In this document: positions 50,412 through 61,154 of the stretch, one piece after another
Layout: each line of letters begins with the position of its first letter
How positions within the stretch are numbered: position 1 is the first letter of the stretch
Assembly (NCBI GenBank): GCA_946965045.2
Contig: OX337234.1
Span: 2,852,001-2,916,000 of the forward strand
Length of the DNA stretch: 64,000 nucleotides
DNA from: Epithemia pelagica
Lineage: Eukaryota; Bacillariophyta; Bacillariophyceae; Surirellales; Surirellaceae
Direction: 5' to 3'
The notes under the pieces: model-generated
What the model saw: the letters and a program-made list of their open reading frames with translations, nothing else
Database searches by the model: none
Told to the model about the DNA's origin: nothing
Made by a program: the position numbers and the translations under genes

Positions 50412-51593
50412 ATGAGGTACGCGTGGTTCCTTCTTGTCCTTTACCCACTATCTATAGCCACTTGATGTCATTAATCACCTCGAGATACGTGTTCCTCACA
50501 TTTTGTTTTTACGAATCTCCTCTGTATCTCCGTTCCTTTTCCTTCCAATTTTTCCAGCCCAGAGAGTCTTTCATCGCCCACCGGGAACGATGCAGAGGGC
50601 GATGTCGTTCCTGCCGTGAATCTGACCAACACCACGTCACCAAACGAAGATGAACGTGAAGCAGCGACAGATGACCACCATCCGACGTTGTTACGTGCCA
50701 CTCCTTTAATGTGTTTTCATTGTTTCGAGGCGTTAATTCAAAATCTACGTTTATCCTTTCCTCAATTGTCCAATCACATGATTGCAAATCCTGTCACAAT
50801 GCAGAATACCAATGGGAAACCTCCTCCTTTTTGGAATGATTTACCCAATCAACGAACACAATGTCCCTTATTTGTCACGTGGGAGAAACAACAGCAACGT
50901 CGCTCCATGGCCGCCACTCGTTTCTTTTCTTCCATGTCCCATCCTCACCAAAAGCCTACGCCTCCTGGCACCTATGAACTGCGCGGATGCATTGGCTCCC
51001 TTTCACCCATGCCGGTTGCGACTGGTTTGACCAAATATGCGCTCATGAGTGGTCTTCGAGATCAACGATTTACTCCCATTCATCCATCGGAAGTTCCTCA
51101 TCTTCGGGTGGCTGTCTCGCTCTTGGTACAATACGAAGAATGTCAACATGTCTACGATTGGCAAGTTGGTACTCATGGAATTGTAATCAAGTTTTCCGTG
51201 GAAAAGCAGCCACATCAACATTCACTCGCGCCGTCCTTTCAGAGCAACAGCAATCTGCAACAACAATACTCGGCAACCTACCTCCCTGAAGTTGCCAAGG
51301 AACAAGGATGGGACCAAGCCACAGCAGTGGCCTCTTTGATACGCAAAGCAGGTTACACAAAGGATATCACTGAAGCCTTGCTACAAAGGATTCACTGCAC
51401 TAGATACCAATCCTCCAAATTAAAAATGACGTTTGAGGAATATTTACACATGAATGGGAGTATCCAACACCAGGAAAATCTTCCCACTCCATTTTCCTCC
51501 TCATCGACCACAACGTCAGCGGAACCAATAACGAGCTATGCGTACAAACCAGCTGCCCAACATTCCTCACACAACAACTGTAACATACTGTAA
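50412..51593 (+). CDS. AMMECR1 domain protein
   Basis: The main exon (50558-51593) has no in-frame ATG near its start. An ATGAG followed by a GT donor at 50417 and a TTTTTCCAG acceptor at 50557 gives a 141-bp intron and the joined start MSPESLSSPTG, which solves the start; this splice is inferred. The protein has the full AMMECR1 order: MCFHCFEALI, ELRGCIGSLSP (the signature LRGCIG), GLTKYALMSGLRDQRFTPI, LRVAVSLLVQYE, YDWQVGTHGIVIKF, ATYLPEVAKEQGWD, VASLIRKAGY, TRYQSSK. The family is conserved from archaea to humans; its biochemical role is uncertain. The C-terminal 50 residues are low complexity. Confidence 0.82.
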
Positions 51594-51787
51594 TGCGCAA
51601 TTCAATTTTGAAACTGTTATCAAGAAGTTGTCAACCATGTTCTAGTTGCACGATGAAGCGTCTTTTGTGATTGTCCGCCTTATGTTGTTGATTTCGTGAC
51701 CCGAAACTCTAAAGGAGCAAAATAGACTTCTGATGTCCTACTCTTTTCGATCGACATGCATTTGATTGTGTTATCGCTTACGAGTTA

Positions 51788-53695
51788 CTATTGCGATTCA
51801 AGCAGTGATGTGGCAATTACCCGGCATTGTTCTGCAAACTCTTCGTGCGCCACTGCGTCAAGTTCTTCCTCCTTATGGATCCTTTTTTGCACAGAACGGA
51901 TTGCTTCCACACCAGTAGTAGCTTGGTCTTCTCCCTCCTCGGACAATTCTTCGGTAAAGTCAAACAAGATTTGATACGCCACTTCCACCAAACTCACTTC
52001 CCCCTTCCCTGCACATGTGATCATATCGGTTAACAGAACTCGTTTTTGTCGCGGGGAAATGGCCCCCATTGCATGTAACTTTCGGAGTGTTGCCACACAG
52101 GATTGTCGAATTTCAAGCGCTTGCTCATGAGCAGATGCCTCATCGTCTTCCCCACGTTCATCCACTTCATCAAACTCATCCATCATCTCTTGCGCGAAAT
52201 CCCCAAAATCGAACGCGTTGCTATTGTTCTGGTTACCATTTTTCGACAAAGATGACTTATCAATTCGTATAATAGCTTTTCCAAAGGCATTGCCCGGGCC
52301 CCCACCCCCAGCAAGACCCCCAAGACCAGATGCGGGCCCGAAAATGTCAATGGATCGTACGTTGTTGGGAGGCTTTTTGAATTTCCCATTCTTACCATCG
52401 CCTTCTCCAATGAGGGGACCGAAATTCTGGATCCCCAGTATACCATCGACTGCATGAGGGTCGTCACTCTCTTCTTCATCTACATCGTGCTCATTATTAA
52501 AGTAATCCTCCTCCTGCGCGTCTAAACCCAAGCCACCCAAAAGCTGCTCGCCGATCCAGTGCTGAAAGGCTGCTTCCTCATTGATGGGTTGTTTGCCTCC
52601 ACCTTGAGACGGGTTATTGTTCTTGCTGCTGCGTCTGGATCCACTCACACCACCTCCTCTACCACGTACAGCCAGGGCTTGTTTGGCAGCATCCGAATCG
52701 GAATGCCATGACGCATGATGATAGGTCAAGAACCATTTCCCTTGACATTTGCGAAAAATGTTGGTAGCCACCAACTTGTTGACGACTTCCGTTTCCCTAC
52801 GTTTACCTCGGATGAAGCGTCTGGCATAGACATGTTCATCGCAAGTTAGAACGGCTGTCGTAGCCCCCTTGACGCTCAGATGAATATTGTGTGGCTCCAT
52901 CCAAGATTTCTGAAAGGCGCCGTTCGACGATTCAAACATGCGTTTCCACGAGTGCAAGATAGCCTTGCTACCCACCAAGGCTTGTTGCGAAGGATGTATA
53001 CACACGGCTGTTCCATCTTTCAGCCACAGTGCTTGCATATCGGCGTACTGCTTTGTCGAGAAGGCTCGGTAGTAGTTTGCATTCACCTGTAAGACGGCTC
53101 CGCAATCGTCAATGTGCATTTTTGAGATCTCTTCCTCCGCTGCTGCAGCAGTTACAAAGTCCTGTCGCATCACTGCCTTTTCCACTTCGTCTTCCAATTG
53201 CATGACCCGTTCTTCGGCACGCACATCGACAGGCCTGAGAAATTGAGTGGGCGGGGAAGGTGGAGCGATACTTGTCACTTTTTTCATTTCAGTTTCAATA
53301 TCGAAAGGAGGATCAGGTCCACTTAAGAGAAGTTCGATTTTGTTACGAACGTTTAATATTCGTTTTTGTCGCTCGTCATCATAGGCAGCCGTCATGTTTT
53401 TGCCATCGCCATCAGAAGGCCACACGCTGCTGAAATCATCGCTCTTCTGCATTTCGTCACTTCCGTCTTCTGATGACAGAAAATCATTTCGGTCTCCCTT
53501 ACTGGAACGTAACCCCCACGGAGAAACTTGCTGTGTCTCATACTTTTGGCGCGGGGAAGAGAGGGCTTGGCGGAGAGGTACGGAGGATATTCTTGCGACG
53601 TTCCATGCCAGTACATTAGCAGAATGGAGGAAAAGGAAAGCAAGACAAGATGTCGCCACGAGACGCTCTGACGAACGACGTGGAATCGATTTCAT
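51788..53695 (-). CDS. SnoaL/NTF2-fold protein, probably plastid-targeted
   Basis: The start at about 53695 (MKSIPRRSSERL) is chosen because it opens a signal peptide (ATSCLAFLFLHSANVLA) followed by W, an allowed +1 residue for diatom plastid import; the frame is open to an ATG at 53908. Then come a disordered stretch, a UVR-like helix (QLEDEVEKAVMRQDFVTAAAAEEEI, in two parts) and a SnoaL_3-type domain at about 190-325 (VNANYYRAFSTKQYADM, WLKDGTAVCIHPSQQALVGS, KWFLTYHHASWH). The C-terminal half has glycine-rich and acidic segments and a helical domain (AISPRQKRVLLTDMITCAG). SnoaL domains bind small molecules or are catalytic; no substrate can be assigned. Confidence 0.72.
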   Translation of the reverse strand: MKSIPRRSSERLVATSCLAFLFLHSANVLAWNVARISSVPLRQALSSPRQKYETQQVSPWGLRSSKGDRNDFLSSEDGSDEMQKSDDFSSVWPSDGDGKNMTAAYDDERQKRILNVRNKIELLLSGPDPPFDIETEMKKVTSIAPPSPPTQFLRPVDVRAEERVMQLEDEVEKAVMRQDFVTAAAAEEEISKMHIDDCGAVLQVNANYYRAFSTKQYADMQALWLKDGTAVCIHPSQQALVGSKAILHSWKRMFESSNGAFQKSWMEPHNIHLSVKGATTAVLTCDEHVYARRFIRGKRRETEVVNKLVATNIFRKCQGKWFLTYHHASWHSDSDAAKQALAVRGRGGGVSGSRRSSKNNNPSQGGGKQPINEEAAFQHWIGEQLLGGLGLDAQEEDYFNNEHDVDEEESDDPHAVDGILGIQNFGPLIGEGDGKNGKFKKPPNNVRSIDIFGPASGLGGLAGGGGPGNAFGKAIIRIDKSSLSKNGNQNNSNAFDFGDFAQEMMDEFDEVDERGEDDEASAHEQALEIRQSCVATLRKLHAMGAISPRQKRVLLTDMITCAGKGEVSLVEVAYQILFDFTEELSEEGEDQATTGVEAIRSVQKRIHKEEELDAVAHEEFAEQCRVIATSLLESQ

Positions 53696-54252
53696 TTCGG
53701 ATGAGGATGTGACAAGAAGCAGGGGTGGTTGGTACCAGTTTATCCTTTGGATGTATCTATTCTTTATTCGTTCCCCAGAATAGATCCGGGGAGGTTGCAA
53801 AAGAAGAGTGGACAACGTCAATCGCGATGTCGTGATTCGTGATGCGTGTTGATGGGATGATGGGCAAAGCGGTCGGCGTACTGACGTTTTTATCGAAGAA
53901 CCACCCATCAAAGAAAAGATTCCAGATTCTTCATGATCCGTGACTGCAAACGAGAACTATCAAGACTGAGCTAGGGCCTTTAGGGCCTATCGATATCACG
54001 AGAGAAGGAGTACTCGAAGTACTCCTCTGGGAGTACGTTTTGTGCTTCAATCCCCAAGACATTTTCAAGATATCACGAAGTTCTACAAATGAAGCCAGGT
54101 CAACAATGAAGACGTTTAGACCTTAACCTTGCACTCCCTTCTGATACTTGACGGTAGGACACCTCATAGCCCCAATGAAACCCCCCACAGTAGTTTATGT
54201 ACCAAGCAATTCCATGATCTTTTCATCTTCTCGCGCAGAAGCTTGTCTCTTG
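53696..54252. other. intergenic
   Basis: It contains short palindromes built on AGTACTC around 54005-54035 (gagtactcgaagtactcctc). No gene. Confidence 0.5.
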
Positions 54253-55017
54253 TCATGCCATTGGTGCAGCTCGTGATGATAAGTTCTCATTGTGTTCGGC
54301 ATTGAGAAAGAAGCATGTAAGATTGGTAGGTAGAGGTTCCTCACCACATTCTGTAATGTCATCAAAGATGAGTCGCATCTGATCCAAGCTTGATTCCGCC
54401 GATGTAGAATCGAACAAAGTTTGATAGATGTAACCACTGTTGTTCAATAGGGCAAGCTCTAAAAGAACAAGTGATGAGTCTTCAGATCTGCCCAAAAGAC
54501 CCAAAGCTGCTTCGTAGGACACCAATGACTTGCTCCAACACTTTTCTTTACCAAGAGACAAGGCAGAGAACTGGAAGCACAAGCCAAGGTTATAGAACAT
54601 GATGCAGGCAAGCAGTGACTGTTCATCTTCCGTCTGAAATAGTTCGGAGTTTCCCTGTTCATCATGTGGCAAATCGAGAACAAGCGCCTTCCAATAAGGC
54701 AAGTAGGAGCTCAAGCTTGTGCACTTGTCAATGGTTTGAGGAACTGGAATGGGGATCGCACGGATTCTGACTTTCGAAGGAAGGCGACTTGCACGAAAAG
54801 GGAGTTCTAGGTCCATGCAGTCACACCCATCATCTCCTGGTTCTTCACCCTCGTCCATCCCATCTTCGAGTGAAAAGGCTTGGACATCCGAAATTGCCCG
54901 ATTCAACAGTTTTGCCGCCAACCTCAGACGCATGTCCATGAGTAAAGATACAGCTGCGTTGTTAGCCTGTACGATGGCCATGACTCTATTATCGTGGTAT
55001 GTGTTGATGGACATCAT
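54253..55017 (-). CDS. hypothetical TPR-like protein of a diatom type
   Basis: 254 residues, starting MMSINTYHDNRV. The sequence shows helical repeat patterns: NNAAVSLLMDMRLRLAAKLL, ACIMFYNLGLCFQFSALSLG, SYEAALGLLG, LALLNNSGYIYQTLFD, which is how divergent TPR pairs look. Between the first and second helices is an acidic linker (DGMDEGEEPGDDG). Similar short proteins with FYNLGL and LNNSG motifs form families in diatom genomes from general experience; function unknown. No signal peptide. Confidence 0.6.
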   Translation of the reverse strand: MMSINTYHDNRVMAIVQANNAAVSLLMDMRLRLAAKLLNRAISDVQAFSLEDGMDEGEEPGDDGCDCMDLELPFRASRLPSKVRIRAIPIPVPQTIDKCTSLSSYLPYWKALVLDLPHDEQGNSELFQTEDEQSLLACIMFYNLGLCFQFSALSLGKEKCWSKSLVSYEAALGLLGRSEDSSLVLLELALLNNSGYIYQTLFDSTSAESSLDQMRLIFDDITECGEEPLPTNLTCFFLNAEHNENLSSRAAPMA

Positions 55018-58000
55018 TGAAAGCGATCAACAGGTGCTTAATCTTGGGTTTTGTATTTGTGAACCGCCCAGCAGCGTCGCAAAAATAGGCAACATGATGC
55101 GTACGTTCTTAGAGGATGCCTTTGAACTTCCGGCATCAGCATGGCATTCCAGTTGTTCTGATTGCTGTTTTCGAAAATATTATAATTATTCTGGCGGACA
55201 TACTGTCATCATTCGGAATTTGTTCTGTAGGATGATACCCCCTATATTTTCCCCCAAATTAGTATATGTCTCATGGTCACTTTTACCTATCACTCATCAC
55301 TCTCCACTCTCCATCAGTCCACCAAATTACTGGGGAGTAATCATTGATGACCTTATTCATCTTGTATTACTCCTATTGAAGCATCGCGGGTTAGGGATTG
55401 TCAACTGAATTTTTGCCCCTAGAGGTAGTTCCCCCAATTTTGTTTCCTCTTTTCTCTCTTTTCAATTAGCGGAATGAAAAATTACGCATTGCGCGTTTAG
55501 CGAACAAAGAAGTAGAATTGCTTCCCGCACACTCTTTGCTGTTTTCGATCTGTGATAATTCATTTAACTCTCATCTCTCATCTCTTCCTAATTCGCAATT
55601 CCTTATGCCTAATGCCCATTGCCCTTGTCCACGTCCACGTCCATCGTTCATGTCCATTGTCATTCGCCATTATTTCCCCTCCATATTGGTTAGGCGGCCA
55701 GACCAAACTCGGTCGCGTTTCGTGGACACGTGCTAGGGAAAGCTTTTGCTCTCAAATGGGGTGGCTTTGCCAGCTCTTCAACTGCCAGCAAGCGGCCCTG
55801 CGTGGATGACGGTTGGTTGTTTCATAATTCATAATACCGGACAAGCACACAATCCTTTTCTCTTGCCAAAGCACATCGTATCAATGACATTCCAGGTGAG
55901 CTTGATCCATTGAGGATTGCCATGACAATTACATTGCTCATGCTCACTCACACTTGTCACTTTTGCTTGCTCTGCTCATGGGACGAGAGTCTGCTCATCT
56001 GCTGTGTCTCTGGCTCAGCAGCTCATTACTTGCCATTGTTCATTTCTGTCGAAATGATACCCATAACTTCCATTGCATTTATCCACAGACTATAGACCTC
56101 CTTTTCTTTATTAACTAGAAATAGAACTCAAGTGCTAGCCATCCATAGAGTTTAGTGCCTTCTGTATTCGTGTAGTACATCAGTTTTCTGTTTTGAGCAC
56201 GTCAATGACCCTCAGTTTCACCATGAACACACGACAGAGCAGCTCTTACACGCTTGTACAGCTACAAATTGAATCATTCGCTGTTTGACTCTAGCTCTAG
56301 GAGCTGATAATTCGAAAGTAGGGTGTGGCAAGTGGCAAGAGCAAGATCGAGCCATCTACTTGAAGCAAAAACAACAAAATTTTCGGTCGTTGAGAAATGA
56401 TTGACAATGATACTATGAATAGTGAATCATCTATCCTACAGGAAACATGAAAGTAACCAACCAGCCAACAATCAAACGACAAAAGAATTACAAGAAGGGG
56501 AAAGGGAAGGATATTCCACTTGACCACAAGCAGCTTACACCCAGTCTACTCGTACAACATGAGACAAATCCAAAGGATCATGCAAGAACAAAAGGAAGGA
56601 TTGCAGCAGTGATGAGTAAGAAGAAAGAAAAGGAGACGACAAGATTAGAAACAAGCAGCAGTAGTGAGAAGTTAAATGCGATTCAGCCCAGCATGATCCG
56701 TCCATGGTTCTTACCTCACGTCATGGTCAAGCATTTGCCTCGGTTTTGGGTTTTGTGACAGACGAGAACAAGAGGGTTGCCCAAATTTATGAGCATTCAG
56801 AAACCACTGGACGCAAGCCGACCTGTATGAAACGGTGTTGGCAATTAGAGATACTTAGAGCTACCTGGAGCAGTGGCGGGCGATATTAAAAAAAGATAGG
56901 GTTGGGGATATGTCTGGCCGCCTCACCAATATGGAGGGGAAATAATGGCGAATTTCATGATCAGATATCAGATATCAGATCATCGATCATACGAGTAATG
57001 ACGCCCATCATGAATCATGACCGATGATGAATGATGAGATCACGAATCATGACCGATGATGAATGATGAGATCACACTGGGACCTGGGACCCTTATTCTG
57101 ATTTCTGATCTTTGGCTTGCCCTTTGTCGTTTGTCGGTTGCCGCGAGATAACGTAAACGTACAAGTCGTATGGAAATAATAATGATCTTATAATAACACC
57201 CTATACCCTGTCTTTTGTCCCACCATTTTCAATTATCGTATTTCATTAATTTCTAATTTCGTCTTTACTCGTATTGTCATACACGAACTTTATTCTTTCT
57301 ACGTTCAACTTTCAAATGCCTAGGTTCGGAGATGGACAAAAATGCGTAGACACTATTGTAAGGCTGTGTCCAGGGAATAACACCGATTTCTTCTTTCTCC
57401 CTTCTAGACAAGCTAGGACACCCAGGGGTAGCTAATACTTACTTCTGGCGTGAGGAGTACGAGTAGAGAGGGAGTAGAGAGTTAGTCCACTCTACTCCTA
57501 GTAGAAAAGAGGCAGTACGAATTAAGGTAGGGTGATTAGTAGTAGGTATTAGGTATACTCCTATTTATGAGTATTCACTTCCGGACAATCTAAAACATCC
57601 GCCTCTTCTAGCTAGTAGAGGAGTACTTACTCCTACTCCTAGAGCTAGAGATCCTAGAGGATAGAGGATGCTAGAGCTTCTCTTCAATCTTAAGTCTACC
57701 CTATCAATTTTTCATGCCCGCTTTTTTGCCCAGCCCCAACCAAGAACTAACAGTATTGGGAATTGGGATTATTATAATAAATGACAGGAGGCGGCGTCAA
57801 CTCGTGACTCTTTGCGTGAACGTGAACTGCTAGGTCAGAGTGGGTAGTGGGCAGTGGACGTGTGGAACAATCTCGAACGTCAAAAGCGATTTTGTCGTTT
57901 GATTGATTGGTCTTTTATCTGATATGTGACATGTCCTTCTCCTCTACTACAGGCTACAGGAGGTCCTCTTTCGAGGGGGGCTAGTATAGAGTATAGGACA

Positions 58001-58853
58001 TCCCAATTCCCAATCTCAAAGTAGAGGCTTGCTAAAATTGAACAGTTTCCCCGCATGATCCTTATTTCTTGTTTGGTTGTTGTGGCTTTGGGCCGTACTA
58101 GTAGTTATCCTTCTTTCGGCGAACACAAGAGAATGTAGCGACGAGTAGAGAAAGTACATCATCCACTATTCAAAGTCCTTTTGAGTTATAAAAAGACGAC
58201 GGAGCCAATAGCCAAGTGTCACATTCTCGGCAAGGGAAGGGATCGCCAAGCGACACGTTACTGTCCGGAATAGTATTGCACGATTGGGAACAACGTTCAT
58301 CGTTCACCTGGCATGCCGAATACCATCCTGAGTTGTTAACAGCGAGTAGCGGCAAGATTGCGAACAAAGCCCCTCGTTCACCTGACATATCGAAAATCAT
58401 CACGCTACTTCGACAGACAGTAGTTTTAGGGTTAGGGAGGTTGCTTCATCCTTCATAGAGAGTCTTCAGTGCTCAACTTAACCGCTGGCATGGAAACGAA
58501 AGATGCATCAAACACTTTCATCAAAAGCAAGAGTTACGCGGAAAGGCCGACGACCTGCAGATCATTCTGGATGACACGCCGATGCCCTGCCAAAGGGGAA
58601 TGTACAACGCAAAAACAATGAGTGCGATATAGTAAACAACTGCGGCCATTGTGCGAAGCTTTGTTGAGTTTTCTTTAGCACGGAGCCGATTGCCAAATGC
58701 TAACACATCAGACTGTGTTCATGGCTGCCCAGAGGACCCGTGCATTCTCATGTGGTACACACAAATCGACTTACCTGACAAGAGACAACTTGACCAAGGG
58801 AAGAAGAAAAAGACCGAGTCCGTGTTGACTCGGACAAAAAGGGCCCGTATTTT
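55018..58853. other. 3.8-kb gene-poor region
   Basis: No convincing gene. The longest frame (103 codons from 56447) is basic and low complexity with no domain. The region is AT-rich in parts, holds the 32-bp tandem repeat at 57012-57075, and a CTAG/AGTACT-rich tract at about 57440-57690 able to form many small hairpins. A second stretch of short direct repeats occurs at 58290-58400 (ttcacctggcat, ttcacctgacat). This could be a structural or transposon-derived segment. Confidence 0.5.
57012..57075. repeat. 32-bp tandem repeat, two exact copies
   Basis: Unit gaatcatgaccgatgatgaa followed by tgatgagatcac, repeated head to tail without change. It lies next to short ATCATGA/GATATC repeats (56955-56995). 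Confidence 0.9.
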
Positions 58854-60763
58854 TCAAAATGAGAATGCAAAAGTAAATGAGGCATCGTTTGGTTCTGTCT
58901 CGGTGGTGACTTTCGCCCGAGACATAACGCTGGAGGTACGGGGGCTTGCAGAAGACACTGACTCTTCTTGTGCTGACGATTTGGCCAAACCTTTCGTCAT
59001 TATTGATCCTGATTGTTCTCTAGATACCACGTCTTCACCAGCAGTTTGACTGCCTTTCATAGCCAATGTATTTTTCGGTGAAGACCATGCTCGGCATGTC
59101 CAATCACGTTCCGCAAGGGCCTCTTCCAGCCAATCATTGTGTTGACACTTTAAGTGATCCACAAATGCCCCGTATAGCTCCTGGACTCCGCACGATCCCT
59201 ACAGCCAGAGATTTGGTCCTCTTTCTGGTCCAGAAATTTCAAGACATTGGATAGGTTCGATTGACTGACGTAGTTGTGTGTGATGGCAATGTTCAGACCA
59301 TCATCCAGATTGATCACCATATGCCACCATCCATGCGGGACAAAGACGACATCCCCTGGAAAAGCAGTGCATTCGAGTGGTCGTTGATCGGGAGGAGCAT
59401 GCAGCAGTCGGTCCACATGATCGGGCCAAAACTGAAATATCCATTCGCCGACCGTCAGCGGCAAGGCCACGGAATCGGCATCGGCCGAAGGGTGTACACC
59501 AGGTGGTGCGACTCCAGGTGGATAAAAGATCCACCTCTTACGACCACGAATCGCTGCATTCCAGGCATGGGTAGCGTTTGGATCCATGTGGAACACAGAT
59601 CCACTTCGCTTCGGGCCCATAATCACTTTGTGAGAAAGAACAACACAACAATGTTAGCATAGATATTCAAAGATAATAAGAGAAGGAATCAATGACTCAG
59701 TAGCACCATACTTACACCATGTATGATCAGGCCTTCGACCCTCCCCTAACAGCGAAAACAAGTCGTGCTGTGGACACTGGGTGGAGTCCCAATAGGGACA
59801 AGACTCTTGCATATCCGGATGAAAGTCCTCCCACAAAACACTGTGAGGATTCAAGGCTGTGCGATCAAACAAGTACAGCGGCGCTTCTTCCAAGACGGTG
59901 GGATCCCAGTGGCAGTACTTGCGATAGGCAGGAAAGGTGAATTGTGCTGACAGGGGAGCCGCACCGCTTGTGGCACGAAAATCTCGTCCGTCCATGTGCT
60001 CGGACAAATAGCAGTCGTCCTGTCCCACGTTCCAACTCTGGCATGCCTTCCAATTCGATGCCGCTTGACTGACAATCACAGGCCGGTTCATTTGCTCATA
60101 GTCTTGGTAAAAACGTTCCGGTGTCATCTCTCTCCATGGAATCCGTGAGACGGAGAAGGGTGGTAATTCTTCGGGTTGTTCCAGCCATTGCTTGGGGATG
60201 CAGAATGTTCGACAAGAATGCAAGCGATAAAAGTAATCGCTGTAAACTCCCGACACAGGTATTGGTCGATGAGGCACAATGGGAGCTCCTTGAATGAGCT
60301 GTACATAGGTATCTTTCCATGTGGGTTAGAGGAACGTCAGAACATGGGCATTGTTTGTTGTAGATTCGGACGAAAGCCTTTGTCGTTTGTTTTGTGACTC
60401 CAAATGTCGAAGGACCAAGTCTCTCCATAGCTCGAGTTGATGACAGGCTGCATATAAAAACCGTGAACACTGGGAAACTCGCGCCAAATCGCGTCCATCG
60501 CAAAAGGACAAAATGTGATGACACACTTCCTCGTACTTGGAGAGCAGAGAATTGGACGACGTTCCACCTATGGTGACCCCGTAATGATTCGTCGTCGTAA
60601 ACTGATTGCCTCCCGGTAAGATTCCATATGGGTGAGATACCTCCAAATCCATAAACTCTTCCAAACGAGGTAATCGTTGCCGACGCCGCCCTCGTTTCTG
60701 AGTCTGCTCGTCCTTCTTTAACGCTGGTGCATCGAACCTCGTTCTCTTCTCTGTCACGACCAT
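58854..60763 (-). pseudogene. F-box/JmjC dioxygenase-like gene with stop and frame break
   Basis: The start is ATG 60763 (gacaccATGG). The F-box-like part is EEVCHHILSFCDGRDLARVSQ with YAACHQLELWRDLVLRH. An in-frame TAA at 60326-60328 (after VLTFL) separates it from PTWKDTYVQLIQGAP and the JmjC part. An intron (59715-59626, GTAAGT...CACAAAG, 90 bp) joins DHTW to LIMGPKRSG. The JmjC core keeps the Fe(II) ligands: H and D in VFHMDPNATHAW and H in NIAITHNYVS, plus FPGDVVFVPHGWWHMVINL. Near 59187 a one-base loss (gagtcc) shifts the frame; the tail QELYGAFVDHLK continues to 58854. JmjC proteins of this class hydroxylate proteins or RNA-linked substrates. Two lesions suggest decay or assembly errors. 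Confidence 0.7.
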
Positions 60764-61154
60764 GGTGTCTCCTTTCTCAACTATACCTATCTGTAAAAAG
60801 ATACATATATCTTCCTGCATGCGATCCCATCGGACTTCATTGCTTCCGTTGCGAACTCTCACCGGCCATTTTTGCTTGGCTTCGAAGTGAGCGTCTGTAC
60901 GTCGACCGGCCGCATGAAAGCTATGTGAGCTATGACTATGTGAGCTATGAATGAGCCCGCCACCCGCCATGAAGATGGCGAGAGAATGAAAGGATCACGC
61001 CATTTTTTGGTTTAGGAAGTATGGCATTCCCTTCAAAACCTCTTGAAGGGAGAGAAGCTATGTCATGAAAAGACGGCAACCTCAATTCAGGACCTGAAAA
61101 GAAGAGAACGACAATGCGATCTCAAGTGCATCATCTGAACCTCAGGCAACTTTA
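60764..61154. other. intergenic
   Basis: About 390 bp between the JmjC start and the stop of the WD40-like gene. It includes a repeated tatgtgagctatga at 60922-60950. No gene. Confidence 0.5.

Noticed and set aside
56447-56758. 103-codon basic frame
   Set aside because: Low complexity, no domain, no supporting start context; likely chance.
58651-59049. Plus-strand 132-codon frame
   Set aside because: It lies opposite the JmjC gene tail, whose minus frame continues the protein sensibly.
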